Shown here piece by piece: positions 51,199-61,000 of a stretch of DNA of 64,000 bases (the stretch's first letter is position 1; the number at the start of each line of letters is the position of its first letter). The translations under genes were made by a program, and so were the position numbers. This stretch comes from BRHc4a sp049323755 (lineage in GTDB: Bacteria; Bacillota; Desulfotomaculia; Desulfotomaculales; Desulfocucumaceae). Location: contig JBMOPE010000009.1 of NCBI GenBank assembly GCA_049323755.1, positions 258,156-322,155 of the forward strand, given 5' to 3'. The notes under the pieces were generated by a model. That model saw only the letters and a program-made list of their open reading frames with translations. It made no database searches and was not told where the DNA came from.

Positions 51199-52173
51199 TT
51201 ATGAGCAGGGTATGAATTTTCTCGCAAAAAACGGGTGTATTTTTTTATATTCCTCCTCCGAGTAACTGTTAAAAAAATTCTGTGCAGCATTATAACCGGA
51301 CCAGAAAAGCATATCCTTTCTCTCGGGCGTAATGTCAAATTCCGTTGTCCCTACCCCCATTGTGGGAACACAAATTGTTCTTCTAAAATTTTCATCCTGT
51401 ATATATCTCTCATCATGGGCTTCCATCATTGTTCCAATCATAGCCGCCAGAAAATCAATTATATTATTTATACTTCGGGGCTCCCCGTAGGAGGGCTCTA
51501 TTAGCCTGAAGCCAAAGGTTGGCCACTCCGGCTCACATTCCGAATCAAAAAGCCATACAGGAAAATTACTCAATATTCCTCCGTCAACAATATAACTCTT
51601 TATCATTTTGCCGTTATGTAAATAGTCTATTGCCACAGGCTCATAAAAAACCGGTATGCTCATGGACATTCTTACCGCCCGGGCAACGCTGAAACTGTCT
51701 GGCTCAATCCCGTAGTCCCTTACATCCGCAGGAAGCACCAGCATTTTGCCCCTTGTAATGTCGCTGGCTATAACATTAAGACGGTACATATACCTTGGGT
51801 TGGTTTCCCCTTCTATCCTGAGGTCCCCGAAGGTGGAAACCCCCTTCTTAAGCAACAATCCCTCCATAAATTTTTCAATAAATTTTCCCTCATAAATACC
51901 TTTTTCAAGCAAAAGACTTAAAGTTTTCCCCGGAATAGAAAAGTGATCAATAAAACCTTTATCCTTGATAAGTGAAAAGTCCAGGCCAAAAATTATGTCC
52001 TTTATCTCATCAGCTGAATAGTTGCTTGCCAAAAGCGCTGCCACAATGGCACCGGCAGAAGTTCCGGCAATATTCTGCCACTGTATTTTCTTTTCCTTTT
52101 CCGCGTAATAAAGGGCACCCACAAGACCTATTCCTTTGACCCCTCCACCTTCAAAAACAGCATCGGCTTTCAT
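51199..52173 (-). CDS. patatin-like phospholipase
   Basis: A 324-residue patatin-fold lipid acyl hydrolase. Oxyanion loop EGGGVKGIGLVGAL (residues 8-21), nucleophile GTSAG (Ser near residue 39), and catalytic Asp in IVDGGILSNFP (near 195) are all present, so it should be active. Typically it releases fatty acids from membrane lipids; the natural substrate is unknown. ATG 52173 follows AGGAGGT by 7 nt. It is a single-gene unit between the RND pair and the tRNA-Ser genes, on the same strand. Confidence 0.88.
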   Translation of the reverse strand: MKADAVFEGGGVKGIGLVGALYYAEKEKKIQWQNIAGTSAGAIVAALLASNYSADEIKDIIFGLDFSLIKDKGFIDHFSIPGKTLSLLLEKGIYEGKFIEKFMEGLLLKKGVSTFGDLRIEGETNPRYMYRLNVIASDITRGKMLVLPADVRDYGIEPDSFSVARAVRMSMSIPVFYEPVAIDYLHNGKMIKSYIVDGGILSNFPVWLFDSECEPEWPTFGFRLIEPSYGEPRSINNIIDFLAAMIGTMMEAHDERYIQDENFRRTICVPTMGVGTTEFDITPERKDMLFWSGYNAAQNFFNSYSEEEYKKIHPFFARKFIPCS

Positions 52174-52322
52174 AATATACACCTCCTAGAAAAACTTGTC
52201 TAACATAACCATTATATTACATTGATTTCAGCATTAATACGTTTGGGATCCTTTTTATCCGGATTAACAATTATTCCTCTCATTGAAAAGGGTCTACATA
52301 TGGTATTTCTCCCTAAAATTAA

Positions 52323-52358
52323 ATAAAGGCTGTGAACCTTAAGGTTTACAGCCTTTAT
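52323..52358 (-). terminator. terminator after the tRNA-Ser pair
   Basis: ATAAAGGCTGT and ACAGCCTTTAT arms with inner ACC/GGT pairing, T-rich on the minus strand, 4 nt below tRNA-Ser(GCT). Confidence 0.8.
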
Positions 52359-52361
52359 AAA

Positions 52362-52456
52362 TGGCGGAGAGCGAGGGATTCGAACCCTCGAGACAGCTTT
52401 AGAACCGTCTACTCGCTTAGCAGGCGAGCGCCTTCGACCTACTCGGCCAGCTCTCC
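52362..52456 (-). tRNA. tRNA-Ser(GCT)
   Basis: A 95-nt class II tRNA with CCA; 5' GGAGAGCTGGCCGAGTAGG, anticodon GCT in loop CTGCTAA, long variable arm, acceptor end CTCTCC with discriminator G. Confidence 0.95.
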
Positions 52457-52502
52457 AAATTTTATTGCAGCTTGACATGTTGTTGCCAAACTATCTTGCT
52501 TG

Positions 52503-52592
52503 TGGCGGAGGGAGTGGGATTCGAACCCACGGAACCCGTAAAGGTTCAACGGTTTTCAAGACCGCCTCCTTCAACCGCTCGGACACCCCTCC
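52503..52592 (-). tRNA. tRNA-Ser(TGA)
   Basis: A 90-nt class II tRNA with CCA; 5' GGAGGGGTGTCCGAGCGG, anticodon TGA in loop CTTGAAA, discriminator G. It lies 200 nt after serS and 46 nt before tRNA-Ser(GCT), so the three are probably one transcript. Confidence 0.95.
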
Positions 52593-52599
52593 AAAATAG

Positions 52600-52702
52600 T
52601 CGTCGGTCATCGGTCGTCTGTCGTCAGTAAATCGTCGGCATTTGTCATAAAATGCCCTCTATACCTGCGTCTGACGTCTTACGCCTGACGACTGAACCCA
52701 GC
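52600..52702. repeat. GTCGTC-rich imperfect repeat
   Basis: Several degenerate GTCGTCGGTC / GTCGTCAG units (52600-52640) are followed by inverted relatives (CTGACGTCTTACGCCTGACG, 52669-52688). It could form a weak cruciform. Similar low-complexity stretches occur in other clostridial intergenic DNA; function unknown. Confidence 0.45.
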
Positions 52703-52791
52703 GGCAATAATTAGTATAGCACAGCCCTTATAGCCTGTCAACAGAACTATTTCTGCCAAACCGGGTATTTATACCCTCCACCGGCCGTTAA

Positions 52792-54060
52792 TTATTTTAT
52801 CTTATCTATTCCTCCCATGTACTTAACAAGTGCCTGGGGTATCCTTACACTTCCGTCCTCCTGCTGGCAGTTTTCCAGAATGGCGGATACTGTCCGCCCC
52901 ACGGCAAGGCCCGAACCATTAAGGGTATGCACAAACCGGGGCTTACCCTTGCCATCCTTAAACCTTATATTGGCCCTCCTGGCCTGGAAATCCTCAAAGT
53001 TACTGCAGGACGATATTTCCTTATAATCATTGTAGCTGGGCATCCACACCTCTATATCGTAGGTTTTAGCCGAGCTGAAGCCCATGTCGCCGGTGCAGAG
53101 ACATACCACCCTGTAGGGGATCTCCAGTAGCTGCAATACCCTCTGGGCGTTTAGCGTAAGTTTTTCAAGCTCATCATAGGACTCTTCCGGCCGTGTGAAT
53201 TTTACCAGCTCCACCTTGTTAAACTGGTGCTGCCTTATCAGTCCCCGGGTGTCCCTTCCGGCTGCCCCGGCCTCTGCCCGGAAACAGGCACTGTAGGCAC
53301 AGTGTAATATAGGCAGCTTTGCCCCGTCAAGTATCTCCCCGTTGTAAAGATTGGTAACCGGCACCTCGGCAGTGGGTATAAGGTAGTAATCCGTCCCCTC
53401 CACCTTGAACATGTCCTCGGCAAACTTGGGAAGCTGTCCTGTCCCTATCATGCTGTTGCTGTTTACCATGAAAGGAGGAAATACCTCCACGTAGCCGTGA
53501 TCGGTAATGTGAAGGTCCAGCATAAAATTTATAACGGCTCTTTCAAGGCGGGCTCCAAGGCCTTTATAAAAAGTGAACCTGGCCCCGGTAACCTTGCTGC
53601 CCCTCTCAAAGTCGAGAATATCAAAGGCCTCACCAACCTCCCAGTGTGGCCTTACAGGAAATCCCGTTTTAGCAGGCTCACCATGTCGATATACTTCCAC
53701 ATTGTCTTCTGCGTCCTTGCCTACAGGCACTGTTTCATGTGGAACATTTGGAATGGTAAGTATTATACTTTGCAGCTCATCTTCTATTGACCTTAGCTCA
53801 TCGTCCAGTTCCTTTATTTGCTGGGAAACCTGGCGCATTTCCAAAACCATGTCCTCGGCTTCTTTGCCCTCGCGCTTGAGCCGTCCGATTTCCTCTGAAA
53901 CAGTATTTCTCCTGTTTTTAAGCTGCTCAACTACGACCAGCTTTTCCCTTCGCTTTTCTTCCAGCTTAAGAAACGGCTCAAGATTCATGTCTGAGCCTCT
54001 TTTTTTGAGGGCCTCTTTAACAATCTCCGGGTTACTCCGGAGTAACTTAATATCAATCAT
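52792..54060 (-). CDS. serS: seryl-tRNA synthetase
   Basis: A 422-residue class II synthetase charging all serine tRNAs, including the three in this window. ATG 54060 follows GGAGG by 7 nt (MIDIKLLRSNPEI). Residues 1-105 are the long helical hairpin that contacts the tRNA variable arm. The catalytic core carries motif 2 (FRAEAGAAGRDTRGLIRQHQF, near 260) and motif 3 (GSGLAVGRTVSAILENCQ, near 385), both intact. It lies downstream of serA and an aminotransferase; together with the serine-type T-box upstream this is a serine-supply and serine-use cluster. Confidence 0.96.
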   Translation of the reverse strand: MIDIKLLRSNPEIVKEALKKRGSDMNLEPFLKLEEKRREKLVVVEQLKNRRNTVSEEIGRLKREGKEAEDMVLEMRQVSQQIKELDDELRSIEDELQSIILTIPNVPHETVPVGKDAEDNVEVYRHGEPAKTGFPVRPHWEVGEAFDILDFERGSKVTGARFTFYKGLGARLERAVINFMLDLHITDHGYVEVFPPFMVNSNSMIGTGQLPKFAEDMFKVEGTDYYLIPTAEVPVTNLYNGEILDGAKLPILHCAYSACFRAEAGAAGRDTRGLIRQHQFNKVELVKFTRPEESYDELEKLTLNAQRVLQLLEIPYRVVCLCTGDMGFSSAKTYDIEVWMPSYNDYKEISSCSNFEDFQARRANIRFKDGKGKPRFVHTLNGSGLAVGRTVSAILENCQQEDGSVRIPQALVKYMGGIDKIK

Positions 54061-54183
54061 TTTCAAACCTCCGCCACATCTTCTATACCTCTCTAATAAT
54101 TTACCCAAAATTTAGCACCATTACAACCCTTCATCATGAAAACCTGACCCCATTAGGGCCGTCAGAAACGAGCAGAGCACGAA

Positions 54184-54243
54184 AGAAACGCCGGGGAAAG
54201 CGGAGCGTATATGAACATACGTGAGCATTTCCCCGGCGTTTCT
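54184..54243. repeat. long palindrome between serA and serS
   Basis: Arms AGAAACGCCGGGGAAA (54184-54199) and TTTCCCCGGCGTTTCT (54228-54243) are a perfect 16-bp stem. The loop contains a further CGTAT / ATACG pairing. The surrounding GTCAGAAACG is also repeated. It may be a processing or termination structure or an intergenic repeat element. Confidence 0.75.
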
Positions 54244-54276
54244 GACAAAGCTATGCGAAGTTTATCACGGCCCGTA

Positions 54277-55857
54277 CTAGAGCTTTATGAATTTGACATC
54301 TTTTATTCCTTCTATCTCGGATATTTTCTTTAATGTCTCATCGGGTACCTCACCGTCAACAGTGAGAAGCATAATGGCATTTCCACCAATCTGCTTTCTG
54401 CCAACCTGCATGGTGGCGATATTTATATTGTGATCTCCGATAAGAGTTCCCACCGGCCCTATAATTCTTGGCTTGTCAATATGGGGCACATACAGCATAT
54501 AGCCGCTGGGAACAGCATCCACCCTATAGCCGTCTATAAGCACTATGCGGGGGTCGTTATTGCCGAACAGAGTTCCCGATATTGACCTTTCTTCTTTATC
54601 TGAATATACCTTTATAGTGATAAGGCTTGAGTATCCCTCATTCATTCCGTCTACCGCCGAAAGCACCTGGATTCCCCTGTTTTTAGCCAGCATAGAGGCG
54701 TTTACAAAATTGACTACCTCCTGGAGAATAGGATCCAGAAGCCCTTTAACAACCGCGGTGGTTATGGGGGCAACTTCCTGCTGGCTGAAGTCACCGCTGT
54801 ATATTACCTCCAACTTTTTAATGCGGCCGGATACCAGATGGGCCTGAAAACGTCCCAGCTTCTCCGCCAGGGTCAGGTAAGGCTTCACAACAGCCAGTGT
54901 TTTAGGATTAATTGAAGGTATATTAACAGTATTCTTGACCATACCGCCGGTAAGAGCAGAAACTATCTCCTCAGAAACATCAACAGCCACGTTTAGCTGG
55001 GCTTCCTTGGTGGATGCACCCAGGTGGGGAGTAGCTATAAAGTTAGGCAGAGTGTGCAGCGGGCTATCGGTATTTGGCTCCTTCTCAAATACATCCAGGG
55101 CAGCCCCGGCCACCTTTCCCTCAACCATGGCGCTGTACAGGGCTTCCTCGTCAATAATTCCTCCCCTGGCGCAGTTAATAATGCGAATTCCCTTTTTCAT
55201 CTTGGCAATGGAGTCAGCATTAATCATGCGGTAGGATTCCTTGGTCTTGGGCATGTGCACCGTAATAAAGTCGGCCCTTTTAAAAAGTTCGTCCGTGGAT
55301 ACCAGCTCCACTGCCATGTTTGCCGCTTTTTCCTCGGTGATAAAGGGATCATAACCTATAATATTCATTTCCAGCGCCTGTGCCCTTCTGGCCACCGACG
55401 ATCCAATCCTTCCAAGACCTATTACACCCAGTGTTTTCCCTCTTAATTCAACACCAAGGAATGCCTTTTTATCCCATACTCCTTCTCTCATTTTACCTAC
55501 AGCCTGGGGAACATTCCTGGCCAGGGCCAGCATCATTGCAATAGTGTGCTCTGTGGCGGCTATAGTGTTTCCGTCCGGAGCGTTTACCACAAGCACCCCT
55601 TTGCGGGTGGCGGCCTCAAGGTCAATATTATCCACGCCAACACCGGCGCGCCCAACAACTTTAAGGCTGTCGGCGGCCTCAAAAACCCTGGCTGTAACCT
55701 TGGTGGCGCTTCTTACAATCATTCCGTCATACTGGGGTATAACTTCAACCAGTTCATCCTCGGTCATCTTTGAGCCGATGACCACCTCAATTTCGCTATT
55801 TTGCCGGAGAGGAGCCAGGCCCTCCTCCGATACTCCATCCATTACGAGTACTTTCAT
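54277..55857 (-). CDS. serA: D-3-phosphoglycerate dehydrogenase
   Basis: A 526-residue long-type SerA, first step of serine synthesis from 3-phosphoglycerate with NAD+. N-terminal catalytic and NAD-binding domains: RSATKVTARVFEAADSLKVV, Rossmann motif GLGRIGSSVARRA (near residue 150), catalytic Arg/Glu/His set in NCARGGIIDEEAL, then FEKEP and TPHLGAST. The ASB domain (about 320-450) and C-terminal ACT domain (about 455-526; GPVGTLIGDHNINIATMQVG) would mediate serine feedback. GGGAGG lies about 10 nt before ATG 55857, inside the previous gene's end. It is co-transcribed with the aminotransferase. Confidence 0.95.
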   Translation of the reverse strand: MKVLVMDGVSEEGLAPLRQNSEIEVVIGSKMTEDELVEVIPQYDGMIVRSATKVTARVFEAADSLKVVGRAGVGVDNIDLEAATRKGVLVVNAPDGNTIAATEHTIAMMLALARNVPQAVGKMREGVWDKKAFLGVELRGKTLGVIGLGRIGSSVARRAQALEMNIIGYDPFITEEKAANMAVELVSTDELFKRADFITVHMPKTKESYRMINADSIAKMKKGIRIINCARGGIIDEEALYSAMVEGKVAGAALDVFEKEPNTDSPLHTLPNFIATPHLGASTKEAQLNVAVDVSEEIVSALTGGMVKNTVNIPSINPKTLAVVKPYLTLAEKLGRFQAHLVSGRIKKLEVIYSGDFSQQEVAPITTAVVKGLLDPILQEVVNFVNASMLAKNRGIQVLSAVDGMNEGYSSLITIKVYSDKEERSISGTLFGNNDPRIVLIDGYRVDAVPSGYMLYVPHIDKPRIIGPVGTLIGDHNINIATMQVGRKQIGGNAIMLLTVDGEVPDETLKKISEIEGIKDVKFIKL

Positions 55858-57012
55858 TTATTCATTACCTCCCAGAAGAACTTGCTGTGCCGCCCTTACC
55901 CCTGCCCCAAGTTCCACCGGGTGGCCAATGCGTTTAAGGGACATCTCAAGGGCAGTGACTGCTATCATTACATCCATTTTGTCGGAGAACCCCATATGGG
56001 CAATTCTGAAAATCTTGCCTTTCATAATTCCCTGCCCGCCTGCAAAGGTTACTCCAAACTCTTTTTTGGCAATCTTGCGGATATCGTCACCATCTATTCC
56101 CTCAGGGGCTTTCACTGCAGTTATTACCGGAGAGGCAAAGCTGTCATCCGGAACGTATAGTTCCAGACCAATTGCCCTTATAGCCGCCCGGGTCGCCTTT
56201 GCCAGGAGTTTATGACGGGCATAGACATTGTCCATTCCCTCAGCCATCATCATGTCCAGTGCCGCATCAAGGCCAAAGAAAAGAGAAACTCCGGGTGTAT
56301 AGGCTGTATTCCATTTTTCATAAGATTTTTTATGGGCCGGAAGGCTGAAATAAAACCTTGGCGACTTATTGCTCTCAACTATTTTCCATGCCTTTGGGCT
56401 AACGGCTACCATGGCCAGGCCAGGCGGCAGCATCATAGACTTTTGTGATGCTGTTACCAGTATGTCAACATTCCATTCATCCATTTTTATTTCAATTCCG
56501 CCCACGCCACTGACTCCGTCCACCAGAAGGAGGGCAGGAGTTTTTCCCACCAGGGCGCCTATGCCGGCAATGTCGTTAGTAACACCGGTGGAGGTTTCAT
56601 TCTGGGTGGACAGGACAACCTTGTAGCTGTTTGCAGAAAGCTTTTCTTCCACTACTTTAAGGTCAACACATTTACCCCATCCGAAAGTAACTTCGTCAAC
56701 ATCGGCCCCGTATTCTCTGGCAATCTTTGCAAACCTTTCACCAAAATTACCTGTTACCAGGGCAAGCACCTTGTCACCGGGCTGAATGGTATTGGCAACT
56801 GCGGTTTCCATTCCACCGGTTCCTGAATGGGTAACCACAAAAATTTCATTTTTAGTTTGAAACACAACCTGGAGCCTTTCAACTATCTGCTTGTGCATCT
56901 GGGCAAAGTCATCTGTCCTGTGCCCTATAATGGGTTTTGACATTGCTGCCACCACAGCCGGGGGCACCGGTGTGGGCCCGGGAATCATAAGGTATTGTTT
57001 ATCCTGCATCAT
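55858..57012 (-). CDS. class V aminotransferase (serine-glyoxylate / phosphoserine type)
   Basis: A 384-residue PLP enzyme of the alanine-glyoxylate/serine-pyruvate aminotransferase family. Signature parts: MIPGPTPVPPAVVAAMSKP (N-terminus), HSGTGGMETAVANTI, and the PLP-Lys in TASQKSMMLPPG (near residue 190). In many bacteria this enzyme, next to serA, takes the place of SerC as the second step to phosphoserine, or interconverts serine and hydroxypyruvate. ATG 57012 was chosen since AAGGGAG lies 9 nt upstream; the frame to 57036 is longer. First gene after the T-box, directly followed by serA (next codon). Confidence 0.92.
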   Translation of the reverse strand: MMQDKQYLMIPGPTPVPPAVVAAMSKPIIGHRTDDFAQMHKQIVERLQVVFQTKNEIFVVTHSGTGGMETAVANTIQPGDKVLALVTGNFGERFAKIAREYGADVDEVTFGWGKCVDLKVVEEKLSANSYKVVLSTQNETSTGVTNDIAGIGALVGKTPALLLVDGVSGVGGIEIKMDEWNVDILVTASQKSMMLPPGLAMVAVSPKAWKIVESNKSPRFYFSLPAHKKSYEKWNTAYTPGVSLFFGLDAALDMMMAEGMDNVYARHKLLAKATRAAIRAIGLELYVPDDSFASPVITAVKAPEGIDGDDIRKIAKKEFGVTFAGGQGIMKGKIFRIAHMGFSDKMDVMIAVTALEMSLKRIGHPVELGAGVRAAQQVLLGGNE

Positions 57013-57107
57013 GTAAACCAACTCCCTTTTTCGCATGTAAAAACAAAGCTTATTTTTATTCTTATCTTCCGTTCTTCTATTTTCACGTAAACTTTCTTTA
57101 CATAATA

Positions 57108-57475
57108 AAAAAACCCCCCGTCCCCTGATATGATAAACAGGGACGAGAGATTTATCTCCCGCGGTGCCACCCTTTTTGGCAAGGCAATATTGTGCCTACC
57201 CACTCTGCAGAGGTAACGGATTCAACCGTGCCCACATACTATACGGGTTTTGATAAACTACATACAGCGGTCTTTTGCGCTGTATTCGCTTCTGAAAACC
57301 CTACTTGGGTCGTGTTATTGCTTCGCCCTGTTTGGCCCGCAACACACAGACCTTAAATTCTGTGAGCCCCCTTTGGGGCGCCTTCCTCCAGTTGACCTGC
57401 CGGTTTACACCAACCACCGGCTCTCTGTATGGCATGACCGGATTCCTTCCCCTTCATCGGGTTTAATTATGAACT
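57108..57475 (-). ncRNA. T-box leader, serine-type
   Basis: On the minus strand the hallmark GGGTGGCACCGCGGG (T-box sequence, 57158-57172 region) is followed by a terminator, GTCCCTG...CAGGGGAC with a long T run (57108-57145). A long stem I lies upstream with AGAGAG and a GGTTGGTG-type distal loop. The T-box tetramer TGGC pairs with a tRNA ending GCCA, i.e. discriminator G, as in the three tRNA-Ser of this window. A TCA (serine) triplet at 57393-57395 is a candidate specifier. It controls the aminotransferase-serA(-serS) operon in response to uncharged tRNA-Ser. Confidence 0.85.
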
Positions 57476-57551
57476 TGCAATAAATAATACAACACAGAAA
57501 ATTATTTTGCAACATTTAATTGCATGCTTATTAAAAGTTGATTAAGGTCTA

Positions 57552-57884
57552 TCAGCGAATTTTAAAAATTTCTCTCGCCATCAGGTAGTCTTCTTTCAAC
57601 TCTTCCCAACCCATCAGTCTCTTAGCCCGGCCCTGCTTCAACACTTCATCCAAAGGGAGAGTCATGAGCATTTCCTGCAGCTTATCGCTGATGTCCTTAT
57701 AAGCCCACATCCACTGCCAACCGCCAATATCGCTGCCCGATACAACCTTGTCTACACCGGGCAGGGGTACGGTCAGTGCCCAGATAGCCCTATTCGTAAT
57801 AATCAGCGCATTCTCCGGGGTGAGGACTTTCCCGGTACCCAGGACCGCAACGCTGCGGGTTGTAAAATACTGCGCTTTTTTCAT
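57552..57884 (-). CDS. small protein of unknown function divergent from a BTAD regulator
   Basis: A 110-residue soluble protein. ATG 57884 has GGAGG at 7 nt; an out-of-frame ATG lies 4 nt closer. Notable parts are a short N-terminal strand-rich half (VAVLGTGKVLTPENALIITN) and Trp-rich GGWQWMWAYKDISDKLQEML (near residue 55), then an acidic-basic helical C-terminus. I do not recognise it. It is transcribed away from the large regulator at 58032, a layout often seen between a regulator and its target. Confidence 0.55.
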   Translation of the reverse strand: MKKAQYFTTRSVAVLGTGKVLTPENALIITNRAIWALTVPLPGVDKVVSGSDIGGWQWMWAYKDISDKLQEMLMTLPLDEVLKQGRAKRLMGWEELKEDYLMAREIFKIR

Positions 57885-58031
57885 TCATGTTCCTCCTGTT
57901 TTATAATATTAATTTAAAAAAAGAGGTGCAAAATTTTTGCAAAATATAATCAGGCTTATAGGAAATTTATATAAATAGTTGAATATTCTAATATTTAAGA
58001 GCACACATGGAAAAAGAAAAGGTGGTCTACC

Positions 58032-61000
58032 ATGGTTTCTGTCCCCCTGGTCCACGCCCAGCTTGTTCCACCGCGCCTCAAGAGCTATATAAAGCGCGCC
58101 CGCCTGCGTGACCTCGGTTTTTCCATACTGTCCCACCGCGTCACCACCGTGACAGCTCCGGCGGGCTATGGAAAAAGCGTCTGGATTTCCTCCCTGCTAG
58201 AAGAACCGGGTTGGCCCGCCACCACATGGCTAAGTCTTGACCGCCACGACAGCGAGCCATCATTCCTGCTTTACCATTTAATCCATGCCGTAAAAAGGGT
58301 TCTGCCGGGGTTTGGCAGCCAATCCCTTCGCACCATGAACAGCCTGGAAGATGCCGGTAGGGACTGGCAAGTAGCTGCCTCCGTACTGCTTGAAGAAATC
58401 CCGGAAGAAAGTGAACTAGTCCTGGTCCTGGACGACTTTCACCTGATCGACAGAAACGCGGCCATCTGCAACATTCTGGAATACCTTATCCGCTGGCTTC
58501 CCGTCGGAACACACCTGGTATTAATCAGCAGGAACAGCCCGCCCCTTAATCTTTACCGGGAACAACTCAGCGGCGAACTGCTGGCAATCGCAAGCGACCA
58601 GCTTCTTTTTTCCGTTGAGGAAGCGCTGGAATTCTTGTTGCTATTGGGTCTGGAACCGAAGGAAAAAGACATTGATGTGATACATTCCGCCACCGAAGGA
58701 TGGGCGGTCGGGCTTCGCCTGCTGGGAATCCTGCTTAAACAATCGGGCGGCGACATGAATAACACTTTATCAGCTTTAAAAAATAAGGACTCCAATCTTT
58801 ATTCATACCTGAGCAACGAGTTGCTTAACCATCTTCCAGGTGAACTGCATAATTTTCTCCTGGACGCCTCCCTGTTGCCGTATCTTGAGCCTGAACTGTG
58901 CGATACCGCTTTACAGTGCAGCGACAGTGACAAAAAGATTAAACAGCTTCATGCTCACGGCCTGTTAAGCCTGGTCGAGGACGAAACAATTAACTGGCGC
59001 CTGCACCATCTCATGGGTGAATTCCTGGAACAAAAAATGATGGACCTGCGTCCGCCGGAGTATGTTGAGGCAGTCAGAAGCCGCGCCGCGGCATTTCTTG
59101 AGCGCAAGGGAGATATCGACAGAGCGCTGGAGCAGGTGGTCGCCTGCTCTGACTGGCCCACGGCAGTAAATCTGATCCACTCATACGGCGACAAATACTT
59201 CTTCCAATGCGGTCGGCTGGATGTGCTGAATTCCTGGATCGGCCGATTACCGGAGGAATTACGCGACAATGACCCCTGGCTTTTGTACTTTAAAGGAATG
59301 AGTATACTGCACATAAATCCGAAGAAAGCGCTGGATACCATATCCTTTGCGGCTGATTTAGCTGGAAAAAATGGTAATATTGAGTGTCAGCTCCGTTTGC
59401 TGATAGCCATGTTTGCCGTTTATACGTTCGCCAATAATGTAGAGAAAATTAAAGAAACGACCGGCCGGATCGAGGTCGCCGCCTCCAGCTTAAAAAATTC
59501 CTGGTCAAGGGAAGTAGCACTGGTCGCGGCGATGGGCCGTGCAGCCTGGATGGACAATTTACGGCAGGGTGTCTATTTGAGCTCGCTGGTAGGCAAAAAC
59601 AAATTCGAACTGGAAGTGCGATTAGGCTATTTGGCTTTTTCTTGTATTATCCAATTAAGGCTGGGCAATTTAACTTCTGCCGGAGAGTTGATCGAGGAAT
59701 TTCTCGCCGACCCCTTTGTGCAGGAAAATGAGCATTGGATCGGCGAGGCTTATACAAATTATTCATTTATCTGTGCACTTGCCGGTGACCATAAGAAATT
59801 GATGGAAATCTGCAAAGAATTGCTGCGCTTGGGGCAAAAATACAATTCCCCGCACCAGTTGGGGAATGCTCACCGCCGGTTGGCCCATCTTCATCTGGGG
59901 GAAGAACGCCTGGAAGAAGCGAGGAAAGAATTTAGACTTTCCCGAGACGCCTTTATACGAGGTAACAATATTTTTATGGTCTATCTCACAGACCTCGATC
60001 TGATTATGCTGCGGGTAAAGGCCGGGGAAAACGCCGGTGACTTGCTGGAGGAGACACAGTATATATTAGACAAGCTTAAAGCATTTCCCGGCGGATTGGG
60101 TTTGGACGATTACGCCCTGTCTGTGGCGGGAATCATCGCCATGGAAGCCGGCCAACTGGAACTGGCCCGGCAGCGGTTTGAGGAAGTAAGACGGAAAAGT
60201 CAACGTAAGGGCGCCAGGCAGGTTCTGGCCGGCGCCCAGTTATTGCTGGCCCGGGTTTATCTATTGCAGGGTGATGATGACACAGCCGACAGCTTCCTGC
60301 GCAAAGGCCTGGGTTCTGCTGAAGCCGAAAGGTGGGAATATTTTTGGGACTGGCATGCCGAAACAATTTATAGTTTAAGCCGGCGCGCCTTGTTGAAAAA
60401 AATACACCCTAAGTGGGCGGCCCACCTGCTCCGGCGCTGGTTTCCCCAACGAATCTGCGAAGAAGCCGGCAGCCTGCTGGTATACCCGGACGAAAGTGTT
60501 CGAAGCAGCATCGCTTTGGTTATACAAAATATGGTACAGGAGACCGGAATACCGGTTATGAATGTGAACTGCCTGGGCGGTTTCCGCGTCTTTGTTAACG
60601 GGGTTGAAATTCTCCAGTCTCAATGGAAGACCCAAAAGGCGGAAAATTTATTCAAATTTCTGATTGTAGATAGGCGTCAACATCATAAGGAAAAAATAAT
60701 CGAAGAGTTGTGGCCCGAATCAAACCTCCGACTGGGGGACGCCAGCCTGAGAATGGCTTTAACCCACATGCGCAAGGCTCTGGGGCTCAATGATTACGTT
60801 GAAGAAAGCGTTATCCTGAAGCGCGGGATGATTTACTTAAACCCGGACATGCAAATATTTACCGATTACCAATTGTTTGCTGTAACGGCCCAAAGTGTCC
60901 TGGTGGAAAACGCTGTGGATAACCCGGTTAAGGCGGATCTTTTGGAACAGGCTGCCGAACTATACCGGGGAGATTTCCTGCCGGATAACCTTTACGATGA

